From positions 1 through 55,783 of the forward strand of contig JANXZO010000052.1 in the NCBI GenBank assembly GCA_025355465.1: 55,783 bases of DNA. The letters are read 5' to 3'. Both the position numbers and the translations under genes were made by a program. The notes under the pieces were generated by a model. That model ran no database searches and was not told the origin of the DNA. It saw nothing but the letters and a program-made list of their open reading frames with translations. Position 1 is the first letter of the stretch; every line of letters begins with the position of its first letter. Positions 16,365-24,459 of the stretch are shown in pieces. This stretch comes from Bacteroidales bacterium (GTDB lineage: Bacteria > Bacteroidota > Bacteroidia > Bacteroidales > FEN-979).

Positions 16365-19291
16365 TGGATATTTCCAGATCCCCTTCCTCACTTGAAAAAC
16401 TGAAAGAGAGATTTGAAGGTGAGCTATATACCGACACAGCACAGCGGCTGCTTTACGCAACTGATGCCAGTGCCTACCGTGAAATACCGATGGGAGTTGC
16501 CCGGCCGAAGAGTGCCAGGGATATTCACACGCTGATCACTTTTGCACAAGCAGAAAACATCCCGCTGATCCCGAGAACCGCTGGCACTTCGCTGGCTGGG
16601 CAGGTGGTCGGAAACGGGCTTATCGTGGATGTTTCCAGGCATATGACCGGGATCCTGGAGATAAATCCCGAAGAACACTGGGTGCGTGTGGAACCTGGGG
16701 TGATCCTCGATGAACTGAACAAAGTGATGGAAGCCTACGGACTCTTTTTCGGACCTGAGACCAGCACTTCCAGCCGTTGCATGATGGGCGGCATGGTTGG
16801 CAACAACTCCTGCGGAGCGCACTCCATCCTCTATGGAAGTACCAGGGACCATGTAATTTCTGTCAAAGGTTTCCTGAGTGACGGATCAGAAGTTGAATTC
16901 GGCGAATTGACGGCCGGAGAATTCAATGCAAAATGTAACGGCGGTTCATTGGAAAACCAGGTCTACAGGCAGATGAGAGAGATCCTCTCAGATCCTGTAA
17001 ATCAGGAAGAGATCCGCAGGGAGTTCCCCGACCCTGCCATCCACCGCAGGAATACCGGCTATGCCATCGACCTCCTCCTCGAAACCGAACCCTTTACAAC
17101 AGTAACGCCATTTAATTTCTGCAAGCTCCTTGCAGGTTCCGAAGGCACCCTGATGTTCATGACGGAGATCAAACTTAACCTGGTTCCTTTGCCTCCCAAA
17201 GAGAAGGCCTTGGTTTGCGTACATTGTCACACGGTGGGAGAATCGCTCAAGGCAAACCTGGTGGCGCTGAAATACGGACCCGGCTCAGTCGAACTGATGG
17301 ACAAGGCCATCATGGATTGCACCAAAGACAACATCACCCAGCGGCAGAACCGGTTTTTCATTGAGGGCGATCCCGGAGCCATCCTGATAGTTGAATTTGC
17401 GCGCGAAACAAGGGAGGATATCTTAGGGATTGCAGCGAAGATGGAAGCCGAAATGCGAGAATCAGGACTCGGTTACCACTACCCAATCGTATTCCCGCCC
17501 CAGGTAAAAAAGGTATGGGACCTTCGCAAAGCGGGACTTGGTGTTTTATCAAACTACCCGGGTAATCGAAAGCCTGTTCCGGTAACAGAAGACACTGCCG
17601 TGAATCCTGCTGTGATGCCCGAATACATTGCCGATTTCGACAAGATGCTTGCTTCGCTGGGACTCGATTGCGTGTATTATGCCCATGTGGGCTCCGGGGA
17701 ACTGCATCTGCGACCGGTATTGAATCTTCGCGATCCGGGTGACGTAGAACTGTTTCATACCGTAGCTTATGAAACCGCCCGTCTGGTTAAAAAGTACAAC
17801 GGTTCACTTTCCGGTGAACATGGTGATGGAAGGCTGCGTGGTGAATTCATCCCCTACATGCTTGGCGAACACAATTACCAACTGCTTAAGCAGATTAAGA
17901 AATGCTGGGATCCCAAGGGCATTTTCAATCCCAACAAGATTGTCGATACACCGAAGATGAACACGAGCCTGCGTATTCCTGCGGGAAAACCGCTAAGGCA
18001 GATCGACACCATCTTTGATTTCTCCTCCAGCCGCGGGATTCTGCGCGCCGCCGAACAGTGCAACGGTTCAGGAGATTGCAGAAACATCGTTGAAACCGGA
18101 AAGTGGATGTGTCCCTCCTACATGGCCACCAAGGATGAAAACACTACCACCCGGGCAAGGGCCAACATGCTGCGCGAATTTCTCACCAACTCCACGAAAA
18201 TCAACCCGTTCGACCACAAGGAAATTTACGCGGTGATGGACCTCTGCCTCTCGTGCAAGGCTTGTAAGTCAGAATGTCCTTCGAATGTGGACATCGCGAA
18301 GCTGAAAGCAGAATTCCTTCAGCATTATTACGATGCCAATGGCATTCCACTGCGCTCCAGGCTGATCGCCAATATTACTTCCGTAAATAAGTTGGGCAGT
18401 TTCGCACCATCGCTTTTCAATTTCTTTCAGAAAAACAAATTCCTCTCCGGAATAACCAAGCGCACCCTGGGCTTTGCAACCGGGAGAAGCATCCCCCTGC
18501 TTTACTCCATTACACTTCGCGCCTGGGCTGCAAAGAACAACCTGCAGGTCAAAAACACAAAGAGGACCGTTTATCTTTTTGCCGACGAGTTCACAAATTT
18601 CAATGACGTGGAGATTGGCATCAAAGCCATCAAGCTGCTCAATGCCCTTGGCTGCCGGGTAATCATTCCCGATCACGAAGAGAGCGGGCGTACATTTCTT
18701 TCGAAGGGGCTACTTCGCAAAGCCCAAAAGCTGGCCAATGCAAATGTATCAAAGCTTGGTCCGCTCGTTTCTGATGAAACGCCACTGGTGGGTATCGAAC
18801 CTTCCGCCATACTCACCTTTCGCGACGAATACAGGGACCTGGTAGATGCTCCCCTCAGGAATGCTGCCGTTGCCCTTGCCAGGAATGCGCTCCTTTTCGA
18901 CGAGTACATTCTTAACCTGATGATTGAATATCCGTTGCTGAACACAAAATTCACCCAGGAGTCGAGGGTGATCAAACTCCATGGCCATTGTCATCAGAAA
19001 GCGCTGGCATCAGTAGAGAGCACCCGCAAAATGCTTTCTATCCCGGTCAACTACACGGTGGATGAAATAAAATCAGGCTGCTGCGGGATGGCCGGATCGT
19101 TTGGCTATGAAAAGGAGCACTACGAGGTCTCGATGAAGGTTGGCGAACTGGTCCTTTTTCCCGAAGTACGAAAAGCAGAGTCAGCGATGATCATCGCTGC
19201 ACCAGGTACCTCCTGCCGCCACCAGATCAAGGATGGTACCGGCCGTCAGGCTTTGCATCCGATTGAAATACTCTTTGGGGCGATACACTAA
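16364..19291 (+). CDS. FAD/Fe-S D-2-hydroxyacid dehydrogenase, YdiJ/D-2-hydroxyglutarate dehydrogenase-like
   Basis: A 975-residue fusion of a GlcD-like FAD oxidase and a GlcF-like iron-sulfur protein, the layout of YdiJ. The FAD-binding domain (about 40-270) includes PRTAGTSLAGQVVGNG and MVGNNSCGAHSILYG. The FAD-oxidase C-terminal domain (about 290-530) contains HVGSGELHLRP and SGEHGDGRLRGEF. Ferredoxin-type cysteines follow at CNGSGDC and CLSCKACKSECP (about 565 and 630), then cysteine-rich domains with GHCHQKAL and SGCCGMAGSFGYE near 905. It would oxidise a D-2-hydroxyacid and pass electrons to the menaquinone pool or another acceptor. D-2-hydroxyglutarate is the favoured substrate because of the DUF1338 neighbour. 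D-lactate is the main alternative. Confidence 0.9.
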   Translation: MDISRSPSSLEKLKERFEGELYTDTAQRLLYATDASAYREIPMGVARPKSARDIHTLITFAQAENIPLIPRTAGTSLAGQVVGNGLIVDVSRHMTGILEINPEEHWVRVEPGVILDELNKVMEAYGLFFGPETSTSSRCMMGGMVGNNSCGAHSILYGSTRDHVISVKGFLSDGSEVEFGELTAGEFNAKCNGGSLENQVYRQMREILSDPVNQEEIRREFPDPAIHRRNTGYAIDLLLETEPFTTVTPFNFCKLLAGSEGTLMFMTEIKLNLVPLPPKEKALVCVHCHTVGESLKANLVALKYGPGSVELMDKAIMDCTKDNITQRQNRFFIEGDPGAILIVEFARETREDILGIAAKMEAEMRESGLGYHYPIVFPPQVKKVWDLRKAGLGVLSNYPGNRKPVPVTEDTAVNPAVMPEYIADFDKMLASLGLDCVYYAHVGSGELHLRPVLNLRDPGDVELFHTVAYETARLVKKYNGSLSGEHGDGRLRGEFIPYMLGEHNYQLLKQIKKCWDPKGIFNPNKIVDTPKMNTSLRIPAGKPLRQIDTIFDFSSSRGILRAAEQCNGSGDCRNIVETGKWMCPSYMATKDENTTTRARANMLREFLTNSTKINPFDHKEIYAVMDLCLSCKACKSECPSNVDIAKLKAEFLQHYYDANGIPLRSRLIANITSVNKLGSFAPSLFNFFQKNKFLSGITKRTLGFATGRSIPLLYSITLRAWAAKNNLQVKNTKRTVYLFADEFTNFNDVEIGIKAIKLLNALGCRVIIPDHEESGRTFLSKGLLRKAQKLANANVSKLGPLVSDETPLVGIEPSAILTFRDEYRDLVDAPLRNAAVALARNALLFDEYILNLMIEYPLLNTKFTQESRVIKLHGHCHQKALASVESTRKMLSIPVNYTVDEIKSGCCGMAGSFGYEKEHYEVSMKVGELVLFPEVRKAESAMIIAAPGTSCRHQIKDGTGRQALHPIEILFGAIH

Positions 19292-19347
19292 GTCATCAGG
19301 TTTTGTACACTCAGTTCCGGTTCAGGAAAATTTTTCCGGGAGTTGTT

Positions 19348-21480
19348 TCAGGATCCGAATAGCTCAATTAACCCTTTGTAGAGTTCATTCCGGCGAATTG
19401 GTTTCGAGATATAGCCATAGCAACCCGACGCTGAAACTTGTTCCCGCACCTCTTTCACGGCATGGGCAGTTTGTGCAATGATCCGTATCCCGGGCCTGAT
19501 TTTCAAAATGCTGGCTGTTGCCTCCAATCCGTCCATGCCCGGCATCTTCAGGTCCATGTATATCAGGTCAACGACCGGAGTTTTTTCCACAATCGAAATA
19601 GCAGCTGCACCTGAATTGGCACTCAGTATAGTGGCTTTTGTGATGGATAACAACTTTTCGAGAAGAAAGATATTCTCCTCCATATCATCCACAATCAGGA
19701 TTGTTTTACCTGACAGATCGCCGGGTTTCACAGGTATTACTGTCTCTTTTCTGCGATGCGGTTCTGTAACCAGCGCTTCGGGCAGCTGAAAATAGAAAGT
19801 CGACCCTTGGTTTTCGGCGGTTTCCACCCAGATTTTCGCACCAAGCAATGCGGCGATCTCCTTGCAAATAGCCAGTCCCAGACCTACGCCTCCATGGAGC
19901 CGGGTATAATTATCGTCACCCTGTCTGAACTTTTCGAAGACCACAGCCACCTTATCTGCCGGGATCCCAATACCTGTATCGGACACAAAAAATGTAATGT
20001 CCGTAGCATTTATCGTAACGCCAAATTCAATATTTCCCTGGTGGGTGTATTTAATCGCATTATTAAGGAGATTGGTCATCAGCTGCATCAGCTTTCCGCG
20101 ATCGGTATTTATCATCGGCAGGTTTCCCTCCACCGGAAATACAGCTTTTACATCGAGATGATCTTTGTCGCGTTTGATCTTCTCTACATTGGCATAATCA
20201 ATCAATGACCGGAATAGTTCATCAATATGAAAACTGGTCTTGTTGATTTTGTATTCGCCCGATTGAAGCAAGGCAACATCGAAGATAGATTCAATGATCG
20301 ATAAAAGGTGATTGCCACTGTTGTTGATGATCGCCGCATACTGCTTCATTTCCGCAAGGTCGTTCTCCGTCTCCATCACACTGCTGAAACCGATGATGGC
20401 ATTTAACGGTGTCCTCAGCTCGTGACTCATGGTAGCCAGGAATGCGGATTTCAGTTTATCGCTCTCTTCTGCCCGTTCTTTGGCCTCGAGCAATGCCGCC
20501 TGTGCCTGTTTCCGTACAGAGATATCGTGAATGATCGAGAAAAGAACGGTTTGTCCCTGAAAACTGATCGGGGACGAGTGAATTTCGACAGGTCTGATCT
20601 CCCCATTGGCTAAATGGTGCTGTACTTCAAAGACGATCTGTTCCAGTGACAAGACTTTGCGCCTGACTTCAATGGCCTCATCTGCCGGAAGGTTATTTAT
20701 TTCATCTATATGTTTCTGTGTTAATTCTTCAATCGGATAGCCATAAAATTTAGCAGCTGCAAAGTTGGCATCAAGAATAAGTCCCGATTCCGGATCGACG
20801 AGCAGCATGATAGCGGCACTGTTTTTAAACATCTGGCGAAACTTTTCCTCGCTTTGAAAGAGCTCCTTTTTTATTTGCCAGTGCTGCGAACGGTTGTACA
20901 TAAGCAGTCCAAAAAGCAATGTTCCTAAAGGATAGATCACCAACACCGGCGCTGCGATTGTTTTTAAGGTAGCCTCAACAGAAGCGTCAGGAAGTAACAA
21001 GGTGCAGCAAAGCATTGCCAAATGGATAATCAGTCCAAGCAGGTAAAGCTCCGCCAAACGGTTTCGTTGCTCCCAATCCGGTCTGAAATACCTCCAGAGC
21101 AATCCTATTCCGGCGGAAGAGATAATTACGGCGATCCCCATCAATTGCCCGTCTCCACCCATAAATAAACGGTAACCCCCCGTAATTACGATCGCGATGA
21201 TGGTGGGCAACGGACCGAAAAACAAGCCGCCAATCCCGAGAAGGATGGAACGTGTGTCGAAAACCAGCCCCGGAATTAGTACCCATGGGGTTAACATCAA
21301 TACGATCCCGATACCACCCAGAAGCAGTCCTGTAATGATCTTTTCACGCAACTTCAAATCCCCCAAATTCCGTGTCCAGAAAATGTCAATCAGAAGACTT
21401 GTTGCAAGCAACAGCGCGATATTATGTATCAATCCCAAGATGAGGGAAAGGTTAAAAAGCGACACCAGCAAAATACACAT
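19348..21480 (-). CDS. Hybrid histidine kinase with 5TM-Lyt sensor, PAS and receiver
   Basis: A 710-residue inner-membrane sensor. Residues 1-195 hold five to six hydrophobic helices with ILLGIGGLFFGPLPTIIAI and GGYRLFMGG, the 5TMR-LYT type. A PAS domain follows (about 210-325), then HisKA with the phosphoacceptor histidine in MSHELRTPLN (near 352). The ATPase domain has NLLNNAIKYT, DTGIGIP and GVGLGLAICKEI, and a C-terminal receiver has its phosphoacceptor Asp in DLIYMDLKMPG (near 643) and a KPIR switch lysine. No DNA-binding output domain or partner regulator is adjacent. It begins 21 bases after the M3 peptidase stop and may be read through from it. Confidence 0.92.
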   Translation of the reverse strand: MCILLVSLFNLSLILGLIHNIALLLATSLLIDIFWTRNLGDLKLREKIITGLLLGGIGIVLMLTPWVLIPGLVFDTRSILLGIGGLFFGPLPTIIAIVITGGYRLFMGGDGQLMGIAVIISSAGIGLLWRYFRPDWEQRNRLAELYLLGLIIHLAMLCCTLLLPDASVEATLKTIAAPVLVIYPLGTLLFGLLMYNRSQHWQIKKELFQSEEKFRQMFKNSAAIMLLVDPESGLILDANFAAAKFYGYPIEELTQKHIDEINNLPADEAIEVRRKVLSLEQIVFEVQHHLANGEIRPVEIHSSPISFQGQTVLFSIIHDISVRKQAQAALLEAKERAEESDKLKSAFLATMSHELRTPLNAIIGFSSVMETENDLAEMKQYAAIINNSGNHLLSIIESIFDVALLQSGEYKINKTSFHIDELFRSLIDYANVEKIKRDKDHLDVKAVFPVEGNLPMINTDRGKLMQLMTNLLNNAIKYTHQGNIEFGVTINATDITFFVSDTGIGIPADKVAVVFEKFRQGDDNYTRLHGGVGLGLAICKEIAALLGAKIWVETAENQGSTFYFQLPEALVTEPHRRKETVIPVKPGDLSGKTILIVDDMEENIFLLEKLLSITKATILSANSGAAAISIVEKTPVVDLIYMDLKMPGMDGLEATASILKIRPGIRIIAQTAHAVKEVREQVSASGCYGYISKPIRRNELYKGLIELFGS

Positions 21481-21501
21481 CTGCGAATAATATTTTATTG
21501 A

Positions 21502-23598
21502 CTATTTCAGACCCCTGTTTTCCAGTAAAGCGTCTATTTTGGGTTCATGGCCCCTGAAGTCAACGTAAAGGTTCATGGCCTCATCCGAACCTCCGGCCTC
21601 AAGGATGCATTTCCTGAATTTTTTCGCGGTGGACCTGTCAAAAATATTGCCGGTCTCCTTAAAGGCTTGGTAGGCATCCGCATCGAGCATCTCTGCCCAG
21701 ATATAACTGTAGTAGCCTGCTGTATATCCACCGGTCATGGAGTGCTGGAAATAGGTTGAACGATACCTGGGCGGGATCTGTGAAAGAAGTCCGATGCGCT
21801 CCATCGATTTTTTCTCAAAGGCAAGCACCACCAAGGGCGTGGTATCTTTTAATGTATGGTAATTCATATCGAGATAGGAGGCTGCAAGGTATTCGGTGGT
21901 TTTAAAGCCTTGTCCGTATTTCCCGCTTTTCACGATCTTCTCAACCAATACCTGCGGGATCACCTCTCCTGTTTCGTAATTTTTCGCATAAACTTTCAAC
22001 ACTTCCGGTTCAAACACCCAATGCTCCATGATCTGTGAAGGAAGCTCCACAAAATCGCGCGGCACCCCCGACAGCCCTTTGTATTTTACATTTTTCAGCA
22101 GCCCTGCCAGGGCATGTCCGAACTCATGAAAAAAGGTCTCGGTTTCATCGGCTGTAAGCAGTGCCGGTTTTCCGCCAGCCGGCGCCGAGAAATTACAAAC
22201 GATGGTCATCACCGGAGCCACCCGCTTACCATTAGCGTATGACTGAGGCCGGTAGCTGCCGCACCAGGCTCCTCCCCGCTTTGATGCCCTGGGATGGAAA
22301 TCCATATATAGGACACCCAGATGAGAACCATCAGCATCTTTACATTCCCACAGTGTCACCCCGGGAAAATAAACCGGAGCATCCTTTACTTCGCTGAAGG
22401 TGATACCATAAAGTTTGTTGGCGACATAAAAAATTCCGTCCCTCACGTTTTCGAGTTTAAAGTAGGGTTTCAGAACCTCCTCATCGAGGTCGTAGCGTTG
22501 TTTCATCACCTTCTCGCTGTAGTAACGCCAGTCGTATCCCTCCAATTGATCTTTCCCTCCGGATGTATTCATCATCAACTGCAGATCCGCCTCCTCATTC
22601 TTTGCCCTGGCCAGCGCAGGAGTCCAAACCTGGTTCAGCAGGTTGTATACGTTTTCCGGGGTTTTGGCCATCCTGTCATCCAGCACAAAGGCTGCATAAC
22701 TTGAAAAGCCCATCAGTTTGGCCTTCTCCAGACGAAGTGCCACCAGCTTTGAGATCAGCGCCTTGTTGTCTTTATCGTTGTTATTGTTTCCCCGGCTGGT
22801 ATAAGCTTCGAAAATATTCTTACGCAGATTCCTGTTTTCAGCAAACTGTAGAAATGGCATTACACTCGGGTTCTGCAGGGTAAACACCCATTTGCCGCGC
22901 GTCGCCGAATCGGCATTGGCTGTTTCGGCCGCTGCTGCGATGGCTCCATCGGGCAGACCAGCCAGGTCGTTCCGGCTGCTGATCACCAGTTTGTAGGCAT
23001 TGGTTTCTGCCAGCAGATTTTGCCCAAAGGTGATCTGCAACATGCTGATCTCCTTGTTCAGTTCGCGAAGTCTTGCCTGCTTTTCGGCCGGAAGGTTGGC
23101 CCCTCCTCTTACAAAGCCCTTGTAAGTCTCCTCCACCAGTCGTTTCTGCAGGGCGGTTAAGCCTGCTTTCTCCCGGGTATTATAAACCAGCCTGACTCTG
23201 GCAAAAAGCGCCGGGTTGAGGTTAATATCATCATTATGTTTTGTGGTAAGAGGTGAGATCTTTCTGGCCAGATCCTGCATCTCCTTGTTTGTATTGGCGC
23301 CGTTGAGACCACCAAACACCGCGCTTACCTTGTCGAGCAGGCATCCGCTATTGTCGAGGACCAGAATGGTGTTGTTGAAATCGGGCACTGCTTTGTTGCT
23401 TGTGATGGCGTCTATTTCGGCCTGCTGGCGGCGAATTCCCTCCTCAAATGCAGGCAGGTAATGACTGTTTTCAACCTTGTCGAACGGAGGAACTCCAAAA
23501 GGCGTTGTCCAGTCGGTGAAAAACGGGTTGGATTCCTGGGCAGACACAGTGCCAGTTGCGATGATGCCGGACATGATGAGCAGGTTAATAAATCTCAT
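21502..23598 (-). CDS. M3-family metallopeptidase, exported (Dcp/oligopeptidase A-like)
   Basis: A 698-residue zinc oligopeptidase predicted to trim short peptides in the periplasm. The N-terminus (MRFINLLIMSGIIATGTVSA) is a signal peptide, cut near residue 20, followed by PFFTDWTTPFGVPPFDKV as in Bacteroidota dipeptidyl carboxypeptidase homologues. The zinc motif HEFGH (near 487-491) sits in FFHEFGHALAGLL, and GGYTAGYYSYIWAEMLDADA near the C-terminus is the M3 substrate-binding region. Length is normal. A GATT repeat tract lies just upstream of the start. Confidence 0.94.
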   Translation of the reverse strand: MRFINLLIMSGIIATGTVSAQESNPFFTDWTTPFGVPPFDKVENSHYLPAFEEGIRRQQAEIDAITSNKAVPDFNNTILVLDNSGCLLDKVSAVFGGLNGANTNKEMQDLARKISPLTTKHNDDINLNPALFARVRLVYNTREKAGLTALQKRLVEETYKGFVRGGANLPAEKQARLRELNKEISMLQITFGQNLLAETNAYKLVISSRNDLAGLPDGAIAAAAETANADSATRGKWVFTLQNPSVMPFLQFAENRNLRKNIFEAYTSRGNNNNDKDNKALISKLVALRLEKAKLMGFSSYAAFVLDDRMAKTPENVYNLLNQVWTPALARAKNEEADLQLMMNTSGGKDQLEGYDWRYYSEKVMKQRYDLDEEVLKPYFKLENVRDGIFYVANKLYGITFSEVKDAPVYFPGVTLWECKDADGSHLGVLYMDFHPRASKRGGAWCGSYRPQSYANGKRVAPVMTIVCNFSAPAGGKPALLTADETETFFHEFGHALAGLLKNVKYKGLSGVPRDFVELPSQIMEHWVFEPEVLKVYAKNYETGEVIPQVLVEKIVKSGKYGQGFKTTEYLAASYLDMNYHTLKDTTPLVVLAFEKKSMERIGLLSQIPPRYRSTYFQHSMTGGYTAGYYSYIWAEMLDADAYQAFKETGNIFDRSTAKKFRKCILEAGGSDEAMNLYVDFRGHEPKIDALLENRGLK

Positions 23599-23606
23599 AG
23601 ACTAAG

Positions 23607-23629
23607 GATTGATTGATTGATTGATTGAT
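23607..23629. repeat. GATT tetranucleotide tract
   Basis: Five and a half copies of GATT lie between the M3 peptidase start and the rnz stop. The sequence matches the GATTGATTGA core of the tracts flanking the four-helix-bundle gene at 9943-9985. Confidence 0.85.
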
Positions 23630-23665
23630 CTCATGAAGGTAAAAATAAGAAAAAAAATCAAACTG

Positions 23666-24454
23666 TCAGATTTCGATACTTACTCCTTCTTCGGCTGGAT
23701 ATGTTTGCGGAAAGACAGTGCGGGCCTCTTGTACCAGGAGGTCAGTATCTTCATACCGTGCAGAAAAATGACCGATGATCAGCTTCCCTGCATTTGCTTT
23801 AAGTGCGATGGTGGCAGCTTCGATGGTGGTGGAGTGAAATTTTTCTGCTGCGGCGGAGGACATTTCCTGCATAAATGTCGCTTCATGGTATAACAGCCCT
23901 ACATTCTGCAATATGGGAAGGATGGATTCGGTATAGGCTGTATCACTGCACCAGGCATACGACCGGGCGACAGGCACTTTCCTTGGCGGGTTCTTCTCAC
24001 GAAAAAGGAAACCGCAGGTGGGCACACTGTGTTTAAGCGGAAAACTATGAACGGATATGCGCTCCTCCTCCAGGATCAGTTCACCGGTATCATGACGCAG
24101 CGAATGAAAGATCAATGGATAGACCAGCCTCGTGAGTGAAACATTCATTTGCATTTCAAGGATCTCCTGCAATTCCTGAGCGGCATAAAGATGTAACTCC
24201 TCTTTCCGGCCATGAAGGTGCATGGTATTGAGCAAACCGATGAGTCCGAAATAATGGTCGCCATGCAGGTGACTGATAAAGATATGTTTGATCCGCTGCA
24301 TCGAGAGGTGATACCTCCGCAACTGGAACTGGGTACCCTCTCCGCAGTCGATCAAAAAGAAGCGCTCATTTGCATTGAGCAAATGAGCGCTTAGGTTTCG
24401 GTTGTGAGCCGGGGCAGCCGAACTGCTTCCCAGCACCGTCAACGAGAAGTTCAT
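23666..24454 (-). CDS. rnz: Ribonuclease Z, short form
   Basis: A metallo-beta-lactamase-fold endonuclease that matures tRNA 3' ends. The 262-residue protein has LIDCGEGTQFQL, the zinc motif SHLHGDHYFGL near residue 62, AWCSDTAY and the late His in GHFSARY. Family members are usually about 300 residues. By comparison with Bacteroidota homologues as I remember them, about 40 residues seem to be missing between FREKNPPRKV and ARSYAWCSDTAY, and the flexible-arm region appears reduced. All metal ligands are still present, so activity is expected. It follows rpsA by five bases and is probably in the same transcript. Confidence 0.93.
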   Translation of the reverse strand: MNFSLTVLGSSSAAPAHNRNLSAHLLNANERFFLIDCGEGTQFQLRRYHLSMQRIKHIFISHLHGDHYFGLIGLLNTMHLHGRKEELHLYAAQELQEILEMQMNVSLTRLVYPLIFHSLRHDTGELILEEERISVHSFPLKHSVPTCGFLFREKNPPRKVPVARSYAWCSDTAYTESILPILQNVGLLYHEATFMQEMSSAAAEKFHSTTIEAATIALKANAGKLIIGHFSARYEDTDLLVQEARTVFPQTYPAEEGVSIEI

Positions 24455-24459
24455 CGGGA

